NCBI GenBank assembly: GCA_902783315.1 | Contig: CACZQK010000002.1 | Span: 1-36,599 of the forward strand | Direction: 5' to 3' | DNA length: 36,599 bases | From: an uncultured Erysipelotrichaceae bacterium | Lineage (GTDB): Bacteria > Bacillota_I > Bacilli_A > RF39 > UBA660 | In this document: piece by piece, positions 1-7,413 of the stretch | How positions within the stretch are numbered: position 1 is the stretch's first letter | How the letters are laid out: every line of letters starts with the position of its first letter | Translations under genes and position numbers: made by a program | The notes under the pieces: model-generated | The model's database searches: none | The model's input: the letters and a program-made list of their open reading frames with translations, nothing else | What the model was told of the DNA's origin: nothing

Positions 1-47
1 ACAATTATTAACAATAATATAAATTAAAAAGCTTAGGAGGATGATTT

Positions 48-1313
48 ATGAACAATAAAACAGAAAGACTAAAAGAGTATGCTAAAATGCTAATTAATAA
101 ATATGGAAGCCCTTTATATGTTTATGATTATGAGATGCTAAAAAAAAGATGTGAAGATATGTCGAAGCTCCAAAAACAATTAGAAAACGCTTTAGCAAAA
201 AAAGTAAGAATGCATTATTCAACAAAAGCAAATAGCAATCCATATATATTAGAAACAGTTAAAGAAGCTGGACTTTATGTTGATTGCATGTCACCAGTAG
301 AATTGATGATAAATAAAAAATGTGGCTTTAAGAATCAAGAAATATTATATGTTTGTAATAATATAACTGCCGAAGAAATGAAATTAGTATATGAATCGAA
401 AATATTAATATGCCTTGATTCTATATCTCAAGTAGATACTTGGGGTAAACAATTTCCTGGTACAAAAATTATGGTTCGAATAAATCCGGGAGTAGTCGGA
501 GTAGGACATTCAGAAAAAGTTATTACTTCTGGAAAATTAACTAAATTTGGAATAACAGAAGAGAACTTTGAAGAATTATTCGAAGTGGCCAAAAAATACA
601 ATTTAACAATTATTGGAATCCATCAACATCTAGGTAGTCTATTTCTAAATGATAAAATAGATAATTATATTATGGGAGTAAAAGCCGGACTTAATTTAAT
701 AAAGAAACATTTTAAAAATATAAAAATCGTTGATTTAGGTGGTGGCTTTGGAGTTCCATATAAACCAGAAGAAAAGCCCTTAAATCTTGATATTGTTTCT
801 GAAAAATTAATAAAAGTTTTAAAAGAATTTGTTAATGAATACCAAAGCGTTGAAGAATTCAAATTTGAACCAGGAAGATATATTCCTTGTGAAGCTGGAT
901 ATTTAATAGGACAAGTAACAGCTATAAAACATGAAAACGGTCAATACTATATAGGAACAGATATTGGCATGAATCAATTGGTTAGGCCATCAATGTATGA
1001 TGCTTACCATGAAATAACTATTTTTGGTACTAAAAGTGAAGAAAAAATTCAAGCTAATATTGTTGGAAATATTTGTGAAAGTGGAGATATTCTAGGAAAA
1101 AATCGTACAATAACTCTTCCCAATATAGGGGACCTAGTAGTAGTTTCTAATGCAGGGGCATACGGTTCATCAATGGCTTCAAACTATACTGGAAGGCTTA
1201 GACCAGGAGAAGTAATGATTTATAAAGATGGAAGAATAGAAAAAATGAAAGACAGAGAAACAGAAACAAACATATTACAAGGATTATATTTTCCTAAGAA
1301 ATATAAAATATAA
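48..1313 (+). CDS. lysA: Diaminopimelate decarboxylase
   Basis: This PLP enzyme decarboxylates meso-diaminopimelate to L-lysine, the last step of lysine synthesis, in the cytoplasm. The 421-aa protein has the fold-type III decarboxylase layout. The alanine-racemase-like barrel carries the Schiff-base lysine in YSTKAN (Lys60), the HQHLGS motif (192-197) and the phosphate-binding GGGFG (231-235). These are followed by EPGR (274-277), then the C-terminal beta domain with the catalytic CESGD (Cys343) and the AYG tyrosine (Tyr372). Length is normal for LysA. The start has an AGGAGG box at 35-40. It stands apart from other lysine genes, and a gene of unknown function follows after 11 bases. Carboxynorspermidine decarboxylase is the main alternative, but the DAP-type CESGD block and the length favour LysA. 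Confidence 0.93.
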   Translation: MNNKTERLKEYAKMLINKYGSPLYVYDYEMLKKRCEDMSKLQKQLENALAKKVRMHYSTKANSNPYILETVKEAGLYVDCMSPVELMINKKCGFKNQEILYVCNNITAEEMKLVYESKILICLDSISQVDTWGKQFPGTKIMVRINPGVVGVGHSEKVITSGKLTKFGITEENFEELFEVAKKYNLTIIGIHQHLGSLFLNDKIDNYIMGVKAGLNLIKKHFKNIKIVDLGGGFGVPYKPEEKPLNLDIVSEKLIKVLKEFVNEYQSVEEFKFEPGRYIPCEAGYLIGQVTAIKHENGQYYIGTDIGMNQLVRPSMYDAYHEITIFGTKSEEKIQANIVGNICESGDILGKNRTITLPNIGDLVVVSNAGAYGSSMASNYTGRLRPGEVMIYKDGRIEKMKDRETETNILQGLYFPKKYKI

Positions 1314-1324
1314 TAGAAGTATTT

Positions 1325-1954
1325 ATGAATAATAATAAATTAGAAGCACAAGCCAAAGAAATCTTAGAAATTGGTGAAAAAATATATAAACTTCAAAAAG
1401 TAAGGAATCCACATGCTATATTATCTGATGATGAAAAGTATATATGTGAAAAAGATAAAATAGTTGGTATGACATATGAAGACCAACAAGATTATTTTCA
1501 ATATCATTTTAAGTCAACAATTACTGGATTAAGTATGGAAGGAATTATAAAGAAGAGAACAACAATAACAAAAGAAATACCTAGTAATTATGCGGTAGTA
1601 GTTGCTCTAGAGTATGAACCAAATGAATGGTTCGCAAAAATTAGAATAGAGTACCGTAGTTATGATTCTAAAATTCAAATCAGGGGTTATTGGGGCGGTT
1701 TTATCTTAGGAGAAGATTTTCATGATGAAGACTTACTAGAGACAGAAAAACCACAAGATTTAGAGAAATATTTAAATCAAATAAAATATAGATTAGAAAA
1801 AATGTATACCGAAATGAAGTTTGATGCTACAGTATTTGATGATCCAGAATACAATGATATCCTAGAATATAGAAGAGAATATGATATAATATCAAATAAA
1901 GTAAAGTATAAGAAACGAAAAATAAAAGCAGCAAAAAAATTTCTAAGAAAATAG
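1325..1954 (+). CDS. Uncharacterised 209-aa cytoplasmic protein
   Basis: I do not recognise this protein. It is charged, with no signal peptide and no membrane segment. The first 30 residues and the last 50 look helical and are rich in Lys, Glu and Tyr. The middle (about 85-135) looks like beta strands, with alternating hydrophobics around YAVVVALEYEP, a Tyr/Trp-rich stretch and a GYWGGF turn. It lies 11 bases behind lysA with a weak AGAAG box, so the two are probably co-transcribed. The C-terminus is strongly basic. No catalytic motif is visible. Confidence 0.7.
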   Translation: MNNNKLEAQAKEILEIGEKIYKLQKVRNPHAILSDDEKYICEKDKIVGMTYEDQQDYFQYHFKSTITGLSMEGIIKKRTTITKEIPSNYAVVVALEYEPNEWFAKIRIEYRSYDSKIQIRGYWGGFILGEDFHDEDLLETEKPQDLEKYLNQIKYRLEKMYTEMKFDATVFDDPEYNDILEYRREYDIISNKVKYKKRKIKAAKKFLRK

Positions 1955-1992
1955 TTTGTTTACTTATTATTTACATAGAACTTTACAAAATG

Positions 1993-2021
1993 TTGTATAC
2001 AACTAAAAAATATGTTAAAAT
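1993..2021 (+). promoter_or_regulatory. Sigma-A promoter for the bacteriocin leader RNA and operon
   Basis: The -35 TTGTAT (1993-1998) is followed by a 17-base spacer and the -10 TAAAAT (2016-2021), with the extended TG at 2013-2014. The expected transcription start, about 2027-2028, coincides with the first base of the leader stem described next. Confidence 0.7.
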
Positions 2022-2025
2022 GTAG

Positions 2026-2140
2026 TGGGATAATATTAGAAAAATAATTTTGTTTTTTTGAAGTCTTATCAATTATCACGCGTTTGGTTAAGATCTTATA
2101 ATGATATTTATCCCAAGAAGAGGAAACTCTTCTTTTTTTT
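2026..2140 (+). ncRNA. Structured leader RNA ending in an intrinsic terminator
   Basis: The predicted transcript starts in UGGGAUAA (2026-2033), which pairs perfectly with UUAUCCCA (2108-2115). The stem continues as UAUUA (2034-2038) with UGAUA (2102-2106) across one bulge. Inside it, AAGUCUUA and UAAGAUCUU around 2060-2098 form a second helix. Directly behind comes a terminator: AGAAGAG (2116-2122), GAAA loop, CUCUUCU (2127-2133), U run to 2140. The bacteriocin exporter starts 54 bases later, so the element is either an attenuator/riboswitch-like leader or a free small RNA of about 110 nt. It matches no riboswitch consensus I know; there is no T-box, purine or SAM signature. Confidence 0.6.
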
Positions 2141-2193
2141 GGACAAAAAATATAACATTGCAAATAATAAGATAGGAGGTGAAAGTAATATAA

Positions 2194-4269
2194 GTGAAGG
2201 TAGTTCTACAAGATGGTATAAAAGATTGTGGAATTTGTTGCCTATTATCTATTATTCGATTTTATGGGGGAGATGTATCGAAAGAATATTTAAGAGAAAT
2301 AACAAATACTACAAAAGAAGGAGTCTCTTTTTATGATTTAATAGAAGCCGCTAAAATACTGGGCTTTGAAGCAATAGGTGTTACAGGAAAATTAGAAGAT
2401 ATAAATGTAAATAACTTACCATGTATTGTTCACTTTATTGTAAATAAAAGCTATAAGCACTTTATTGTTCTATACCAAATTGATAAAAAGAAACGAAATG
2501 TTATAATAATGGATCCAGCAAAAGGAAAAAGAACACTTTCTGCTGCTGAATTTCGATTACTAACAAGCTCTAATTATCTTTTTCTAACACCTATAAAGAA
2601 ACTACCAAAATTTGAAAAAAGAAAAAAGATTTATGAAAATATTAAAATTAAGTTTCAAAAAAATAAAAGCATATTTTTTCAAATTGCTCTACTAACTTTT
2701 TCATACTTTATTCTAAATATTATTACATCTTTTCATTTTAAATACATTTTTGAATATGCAATAAACTATAATATTTCAGATAATCTTTTTTTTATTAGTT
2801 ATTGGCTATGTTATGCCTATTTATTAAAAAATTTAAACATATTTTTTAGAAATATATTATTAACAAAATGGACTTTAATCTTTGATGATGAAACAACATC
2901 CTTTGCTTATAAGCAAATACTTTTACTTCCATATTTATATTATAAAAACAGAACTTCAGGAGAAGTTATTTCAAGATTCAAAGATTTAAATACCATTAGA
3001 AGTTTCCTAAGCAACTTTTTTTGCATTTTAACAACAGAATTTATCAGTATGATTATATTTTATATGATAATGAGAAAATATAGTAATAGTTTAACTATGA
3101 TAATGATGATTTCGATATTATTATTAAGTATCAGTTCTTTAACTTTTTATAAACAAAAGAAAAAGCAAATAAGACTAATTAGCAAAGGTGAAGATAAAGT
3201 AAATTCATATATAATTCAAGGTGTTATGAATGTAGATACTATTAAAGGATTTCATCTAGAAAAACGTTTAATAGATAAATTTTCGCTTCAATATAAGAAA
3301 TTTCTGGAAACAATTTATAATGCTAAATTCATAGAAGAATTACACAATTTAATCAAAGAAACTATCGAAAATATAATAAATATTATAATATATGGATTAG
3401 GAGCTTTCTACATTATTAAAGGAAAGTTAACTTTAAGCAATTTTATTTTATATCAAGTTTTCCTAAATTATTTTAAAAATAACTTTCAATCTATCATTAT
3501 GTTAATAGAAGAGTATAGCTCTTATAAAGTTGCCTTAGAAAGAATAGAAGATATTTTTATGATTAGCAAAGACAGTTTTGATAATAATTATTTTTATCTA
3601 TCGTACCAATTAAAGGGTGATATAGTATTTAAAAATATAAATTACAAAGTAGGAAGAAAAGTCTTACTAAACAGACTAAACTTAACAATTAAACAGGGAG
3701 AAAAGGTTTTACTAAGTGGAGAAAGTGGAAGTGGAAAAAGTACTCTGTTAAAGATGTTACTTCGATATATTGAAGTTGATTATGGTCATATTCAAATAGA
3801 TAATATTGATATTAACCATTATCATTTAGAAAATATAAGAACAAACATTACCTATGTCACCAGTAATGAATATCTTTTTACAGATACTTTAAAAAACAAT
3901 ATTCTATTATATAAAGAATATCAAGAAGAAGAATTTCAAAAAGTATGTAAAATATGCTTTGTAAATGACATAATAGAAAACAGAATCATAGGTTATGACT
4001 CATTAATTGAAGAAAATGGCTTTAACCTAAGTACTGGAGAAAGACAAAGAATCGTTTTAGCAAGAAGCATTTTAAGAAAAAGTAATATTTATATTTTTGA
4101 CGAGGCCTTATCGGGAATAGACATTGAAAGAGAAAGAAAAATTTTAAGAGGAATTTTTTTATATCTACAGGATAAAACAATAATTGTTATATCACACCGT
4201 TTTAATAATAAAAAATATTTTAATAGAATTTTAAAAATAGAAAGTGGAAGAATATTTGAAAATACATAA
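2194..4269 (+). CDS. Bacteriocin ABC exporter with N-terminal C39 peptidase
   Basis: This is a peptidase-containing ABC transporter of the LagD/ComA type. It cuts leader peptides behind a double glycine and exports the mature peptide. The 691-aa protein begins with the C39 domain: Gln6, catalytic Cys12 in DCGICC, His89 in KHF and Asp107 in MDP. Membrane segments lie at about 160-180, 196-220, 277-318 and 388-430. The ATPase follows with Walker A GESGSGKST (509-517), signature LSTGE (612-616), Walker B IYIFDE (632-637) and His668. The Q-loop Gln appears to be Ser557 (YVTSNEYLF). The start is GTG, directly behind an in-frame TAA, with AGGAGGTG at 2174-2181. The two peptide genes downstream are the evident substrates. 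Confidence 0.92.
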   Translation: MKVVLQDGIKDCGICCLLSIIRFYGGDVSKEYLREITNTTKEGVSFYDLIEAAKILGFEAIGVTGKLEDINVNNLPCIVHFIVNKSYKHFIVLYQIDKKKRNVIIMDPAKGKRTLSAAEFRLLTSSNYLFLTPIKKLPKFEKRKKIYENIKIKFQKNKSIFFQIALLTFSYFILNIITSFHFKYIFEYAINYNISDNLFFISYWLCYAYLLKNLNIFFRNILLTKWTLIFDDETTSFAYKQILLLPYLYYKNRTSGEVISRFKDLNTIRSFLSNFFCILTTEFISMIIFYMIMRKYSNSLTMIMMISILLLSISSLTFYKQKKKQIRLISKGEDKVNSYIIQGVMNVDTIKGFHLEKRLIDKFSLQYKKFLETIYNAKFIEELHNLIKETIENIINIIIYGLGAFYIIKGKLTLSNFILYQVFLNYFKNNFQSIIMLIEEYSSYKVALERIEDIFMISKDSFDNNYFYLSYQLKGDIVFKNINYKVGRKVLLNRLNLTIKQGEKVLLSGESGSGKSTLLKMLLRYIEVDYGHIQIDNIDINHYHLENIRTNITYVTSNEYLFTDTLKNNILLYKEYQEEEFQKVCKICFVNDIIENRIIGYDSLIEENGFNLSTGERQRIVLARSILRKSNIYIFDEALSGIDIERERKILRGIFLYLQDKTIIVISHRFNNKKYFNRILKIESGRIFENT

Positions 4270-4672
4270 TTATGAAAAAAGAAATTTAATAACAACAACA
4301 ATTGTAGTATTAATAGTAATAGAAATTTCAACAGTACTACTTTTATTTAAAACAAAAAGATTTTCATATCAAAAAATAACAGGAGTTATAACAAAGGAAA
4401 ACTTAATTACGATTATTGCAACAAAAGAGGAAAGAAAAAAAATCTATCAAAACAATAAAATTTATTTGAATGATAAGGTATTTATTTATAGGATAGAAGA
4501 AGATAGAGGTTTTATTTTAAAGAAGAATAACATAAAATACTATGAAATTATAATAATAACAAAAACAAAATTAAAACAAGGGATGAATGATACAGTAAAT
4601 ATGAGTATCAAAGATAAGAAAAAAACAATTATAAAAATGATAAAAGATATATGGGTAGGTGATAATAATTAA
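4244..4672 (+). CDS. Small membrane-anchored exporter accessory protein, HlyD-like C-terminus
   Basis: The 142-aa protein has one N-terminal membrane segment (about 14-35) and then an extracytoplasmic, beta-rich, basic domain. Its end (LKQGMNDTVNMSI followed by a charged amphipathic helix) resembles the last strand-and-tail of HlyD/MFP accessory proteins that work with C39 exporters. The long coiled-coil hairpin and lipoyl halves of normal accessory proteins (over 400 aa) are missing. The gene overlaps the exporter by 26 bases and the first peptide gene by about 14, so translation is coupled. The start is uncertain: GTG at 4244 has a poor ribosome-binding site, while TTG at 4256 has GGAAG five bases upstream. 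An immunity function is a possible alternative. Confidence 0.6.
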   Translation: MEEYLKIHNYEKRNLITTTIVVLIVIEISTVLLLFKTKRFSYQKITGVITKENLITIIATKEERKKIYQNNKIYLNDKVFIYRIEEDRGFILKKNNIKYYEIIIITKTKLKQGMNDTVNMSIKDKKKTIIKMIKDIWVGDNN

Positions 4673-4814
4673 AGAGATAAAAGAAGAACAATTAGAAAAT
4701 ATTAAAGGAGGCGCAACGATTTCTGTTTGGGCAGGAATCGCCATAGCAGCAATTGTTGTTTTCATTAGTGGAATTGTTGAAGGAATAACAAATCCTGCAA
4801 AATGTAGTGGATGA
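4659..4814 (+). CDS. Double-glycine bacteriocin peptide 1 (class IIb type)
   Basis: A 51-aa precursor with leader KEIKEEQLENIKGG. It has the usual hydrophobics at -4, -7, -12 and -15 and Gly at -2 and -1, which suits the C39 exporter upstream. The 33-residue core is hydrophobic, carries a GxxxG motif (GIVEG) and ends in NPAKCSG with a single Cys. The start is unusual. GTG at 4659 overlaps the only good Shine-Dalgarno (TAGGTG, 4656-4661), whereas ATT at 4668 sits six bases behind that box, the spacing seen at GGTGATAA-ATG starts elsewhere in the window. It is followed by peptide 2 with an ATGA overlap. Confidence 0.8.
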   Translation: MIIIKEIKEEQLENIKGGATISVWAGIAIAAIVVFISGIVEGITNPAKCSG

Positions 4815-4984
4815 AAAAGATAGAAGAAAAAGAACTAGAAGAGATTCTAGGAGGAAATACCAGCATAAGTGGCCCAATCATAAATGCAATAACAAATGTA
4901 ATAAAATTATTAAAAGATGCAGGATATTCTCTAGGATCTGGACTTAGAAGAATAGGCGAAAATAACCTATGTCCCTTGGAATAA
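4811..4984 (+). CDS. Double-glycine bacteriocin peptide 2 (class IIb type)
   Basis: A 57-aa precursor with leader MKKIEEKELEEILGG, which has Ile-4, Leu-7, Glu-8 and Ile-12 before the Gly-Gly site. The 42-residue core starts NTSISGP, has an amphipathic basic middle with a GxxxG motif (GYSLG) and RRIG, and ends in NLCPLE with one Cys. Its ATG overlaps the stop of peptide 1 (ATGA), and there is no strong Shine-Dalgarno of its own. Coupled, equimolar synthesis therefore looks likely, as expected for two-peptide bacteriocins. Both cores have GxxxG and one C-terminal Cys. Target and activity cannot be read from the sequence. Confidence 0.8.
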   Translation: MKKIEEKELEEILGGNTSISGPIINAITNVIKLLKDAGYSLGSGLRRIGENNLCPLE

Positions 4985-5105
4985 CATAGAAAAAAGAACT
5001 TCATTTTATAAAACTTAATTTTTCTAAAAATAGCCCTTTATTAAGAATATTTGCTCGAATTTTGTCTATTTTTGTTGTATTTTAACAAAAAAAATATAAA
5101 AACAG

Positions 5106-5134
5106 TTGAAAAATGAATATTCTTCTGATATAAT
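5106..5134 (+). promoter_or_regulatory. Sigma-A promoter of rpsU
   Basis: TTGAAA (5106-5111), a 17-base spacer and TATAAT (5129-5134), with the extended TG at 5126-5127. It is nearly consensus and fits a highly expressed ribosomal gene. A 9-bp inverted repeat (5043-5051 with 5116-5124) surrounds the region and overlaps the spacer. Confidence 0.85.
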
Positions 5135-5167
5135 TCATTTTAGTTAAAACGAAGGGAGGGAAATAGA

Positions 5168-5368
5168 TTGGCAACTAAAGTAACTGTTAGAGGTAATCTT
5201 GATCAAGCTCTAAGAAAGTTTAAGCAAAAAGTAGCAAGAGACGGTGTCCCTTCTGAATGGAAAAAAAGAGAAGCATATGATAAACCAGGGGTTAGAAGAA
5301 GAGCGGCTAAAAAAGAAGGAATTAAAAATTCTCGAAAAAGAGACAGAGCAAATCGTAGAGATTATTAA
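5168..5368 (+). CDS. rpsU: 30S ribosomal protein S21
   Basis: S21 is a small basic protein of the 30S platform near the anti-Shine-Dalgarno end of 16S rRNA. The 66-aa product shows the family pattern: ALRKFKQKVARDGV near the N-terminus, then a PGVRRRAAKK block and a basic tail ending in RRDY. The start is TTG with a strong GGGAGGG seven bases upstream; no ATG is available. It has its own promoter and a terminator directly behind it, so it is a monocistronic unit. It is followed by yqeY, as in B. subtilis. Confidence 0.95.
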   Translation: MATKVTVRGNLDQALRKFKQKVARDGVPSEWKKREAYDKPGVRRRAAKKEGIKNSRKRDRANRRDY

Positions 5369-5371
5369 TAA

Positions 5372-5402
5372 AATAGTATCCAATAAGGATGCTATTTTTT
5401 TG
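5372..5402 (+). terminator. Intrinsic terminator of rpsU
   Basis: A 10-bp stem AATAGTATCC (5372-5381) with GGATGCTATT (5387-5396), one G-U pair, a five-base loop and a T run to 5402. Confidence 0.85.
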
Positions 5403-5508
5403 TCGAAAATATTTGCTTCTTGAAAAAAATAAGTATACTGAATCGGATAAAATAATAATGATGATTTTTTTTTAAGTTTTTAGTATAATAAAAAAAGAGG
5501 TGAATAGG

Positions 5509-5946
5509 ATGGTAGAAAAATTAAATAAAGATATGATTGAAGCAATGAAAGAAAAAGATAAAGATCGTTTAAGTGTTATTAGGATGGTAAAAGCAGCCCT
5601 AAAACAAGAAGAAATTGATCATAAAAAAGAAATAAACGATGATTTATTAATCGAAATTGTCAATAAGCAAATAAAAATGAGAAAAGATTCAATTTCTGAA
5701 TTTGAAAAAGCTGGAAGAAACGATTTAAAGGAAAAAACGCAAGCAGAAATAGATATTCTTATGAATTATTTGCCAGAACAATTATCTCATGAAGAAATTG
5801 TAAAAATAATTGATGAGATTTTTGCAGAAGTAAAACCTAGTAGTATCAAAGAAATGGGACGTGTAATGGGAGTTGCTAGTGAAAAAATGAAAGGAAAAGC
5901 AGATATGAAAGAAGTCTCTGCAATTATTAAAGAAAAGTTACAATAG
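5509..5946 (+). CDS. yqeY: GatB/YqeY domain protein
   Basis: A stand-alone homologue of the helical tail domain of GatB, the tRNA amidotransferase subunit. Its exact role is not settled, and tRNA binding is presumed. The 145-aa protein covers the whole family: LNKDMIEAMKEKDKDRLSVIRM near the start, a KEKTQAEIDILMNYLPEQLS block in the middle and the MGRVMG...KGKAD stretch typical of the C-terminal half. ATG at 5509 has GAGGTG six bases upstream; the in-frame GTG at 5500 lies inside that box. A TATAAT at 5484-5489 suggests a very short leader. The rpsU-yqeY order is conserved in Firmicutes. Confidence 0.92.
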   Translation: MVEKLNKDMIEAMKEKDKDRLSVIRMVKAALKQEEIDHKKEINDDLLIEIVNKQIKMRKDSISEFEKAGRNDLKEKTQAEIDILMNYLPEQLSHEEIVKIIDEIFAEVKPSSIKEMGRVMGVASEKMKGKADMKEVSAIIKEKLQ

Positions 5947-5978
5947 AAATATTAATCAAAAGATTAATGTTTTTTTTT
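5947..5978 (+). terminator. Intrinsic terminator behind yqeY
   Basis: Stem ATTAATC (5951-5957) with GATTAAT (5962-5968), AAAA loop, flanking A/T pairs and a nine-base T run (5970-5978). Confidence 0.8.
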
Positions 5979-6010
5979 CAATCAAAACATATATTTAATT
6001 AGGTGATATG

Positions 6011-6250
6011 ATGTTTGAAAGAGTAGACAACTTTTTAAATGATAGAGAATTCCGTTTTACAATTTATGAAAATAAGATTCATATTATTAATTTTAAACGA
6101 ATTATTAGTTTAGAAGAAAATAATGCTTCCTTCCAAAGCGATAAAAAAATAATTCATGTGACAGGAACTGATTTAGTAGTAAGAAGACTATTAGACGAAG
6201 AAATTATAATAACTGGAACGATTTCAAAAATAGAGGTTCTAAATGAATAA
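6011..6250 (+). CDS. yqfC: YqfC (YabP/YqfC family) sporulation protein
   Basis: The 79-aa protein belongs to the YabP/YqfC family, made in the mother cell during sporulation. Visible signatures are ENKIHIINFKRIISLEEN, a LVVRRLLDEEIIITGTI block and the closing IxKIEVLN, which match YqfC of Bacillus. Two ATGs are adjacent; the one at 6011 has AGGTG five bases upstream and the one at 6008 only two, so 6011 is preferred. CATATATT at 5988-5995 resembles a sigma-E -10, but no -35 is clear. The gene overlaps yqfD by 8 bases, the usual pairing. Confidence 0.87.
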   Translation: MFERVDNFLNDREFRFTIYENKIHIINFKRIISLEENNASFQSDKKIIHVTGTDLVVRRLLDEEIIITGTISKIEVLNE

Positions 6251-7409
6251 CAAATTAAAAATAGAAATCACTGGAAAAAACCCAATAAGCTTTTTAAAAG
6301 AATTAATAAGAAAAAGAATAAATATTTATTCTTTAGATAAAACAGATAAAAGTATTCAAATAATGATAGATAAAGTTGATTATGAAAAAATAAAAGAGAT
6401 TAAAACAACCTATCAAATAAAGATAACAAAAAGATATGGAATCAATAAATTACTTTTTTTTATAAAAAGAAACAACTTACTAATTACATTTTTTAGTATT
6501 GGATTAATACTAATTATTTTATTATCAAACATTGTCTTTCAAATAGAAATTATTCATCCTAATAAAAAAATAAGAGAATTAGTAAAAAAAGATTTAGAAG
6601 AATTTGGTCTTAAAAAATATCATTTTAAAATAGATTATCAACAAAAAGAAGAAATAAAGAAAAAGATATTAGAAAAAGAAAAAAAGAAAATTGAATGGAT
6701 AGAAATAGATAAAAAAGGAACAAAGTATATTGTAAAAGTGATGATACGAAAAATGCCCAAAAAAGAGAAAGAATGCTCACCTAGAAGTATTATTGCTAAG
6801 AAAAATGCTATTATTAAAAAAATAACAGCATCGAAAGGAGAAATCATAAAAAAACAAAATGACTACGTTGAAAAAGGGGATGTTTTAATTAGTGGATTAA
6901 TCTATAACAAAGAAACAATAACTTCTAAAACATGTGCTACAGGTAAAGTATATGGAGAAACGTGGTATACTGTAAAAATAGTAATGCCAAAAGAATATAA
7001 AGTTATTACAACCAAGAAAAACAAAACATGGGGATTTCACTATCAAATATTAGGAAAAGAAAAAAATTTTGGTAACAAATTTTATACCTTTGAAAAAAAA
7101 GAGTACAATATAATAGACAGTAGAATTTTATTATCAAAGCTTGGCATTGTCCAATACAAAGAAACAGAAGAAAAATATATAAAATATACCAAAAAAGAAA
7201 TTTATGATATTGCCACAAAAAAAGCTACAAAAAAAGTCCAAAAGAGACTCTCAAAAGAAGAAAAGATAATTGATAAAAAAGTTTTGAAAAACAAAGTGAA
7301 AAATAGTAAAATAGAGATAGATATATTTTTTAAAGTGGAAGAAGACATATCAAGTTATGTAGATATAAGTGATATAAATATAGAAGAAGAAAATAAAAAA
7401 GAGAGGTGA
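6243..7409 (+). CDS. yqfD: YqfD sporulation membrane protein
   Basis: YqfD is a mother-cell sporulation protein of unknown mechanism, conserved in spore formers. The 388-aa product has a cytoplasmic N-terminal domain of about 70 residues, a membrane segment at about 80-98 (LITFFSIGLILIILLSNIVF) and a large extracytoplasmic beta domain. The central hallmark is easy to see: IIAKKNAIIKKITASKGE, DYVEKGDVLISG and, further on, a GKVYGETWY block. Length matches the family. The C-terminus is unusually rich in Lys and Glu, like the rest of this genome. Coupled to yqfC by an 8-base overlap. In B. subtilis phoH and yqfF follow; here a VanZ-like gene does. Confidence 0.9.
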   Translation: MNNKLKIEITGKNPISFLKELIRKRINIYSLDKTDKSIQIMIDKVDYEKIKEIKTTYQIKITKRYGINKLLFFIKRNNLLITFFSIGLILIILLSNIVFQIEIIHPNKKIRELVKKDLEEFGLKKYHFKIDYQQKEEIKKKILEKEKKKIEWIEIDKKGTKYIVKVMIRKMPKKEKECSPRSIIAKKNAIIKKITASKGEIIKKQNDYVEKGDVLISGLIYNKETITSKTCATGKVYGETWYTVKIVMPKEYKVITTKKNKTWGFHYQILGKEKNFGNKFYTFEKKEYNIIDSRILLSKLGIVQYKETEEKYIKYTKKEIYDIATKKATKKVQKRLSKEEKIIDKKVLKNKVKNSKIEIDIFFKVEEDISSYVDISDINIEEENKKER

Positions 7410-7413
7410 TAAG

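Noticed and set aside
1955-2193. T-box, SAM, purine or CodY-type element in the leader of the bacteriocin operon
   Set aside because: None of the conserved blocks of these elements is present; only the stem structure and terminator can be supported.
2058-2336. 92-codon + strand frame across the exporter start
   Set aside because: It has no ribosome-binding site, runs through the leader RNA and terminator, and overlaps the well-supported exporter in another frame.
4966-4989. CCTATGT/ACATAG hairpin at the end of bacteriocin peptide 2 as an operon terminator
   Set aside because: Only six pairs and no T run follow; no convincing terminator was found between peptide 2 and rpsU.
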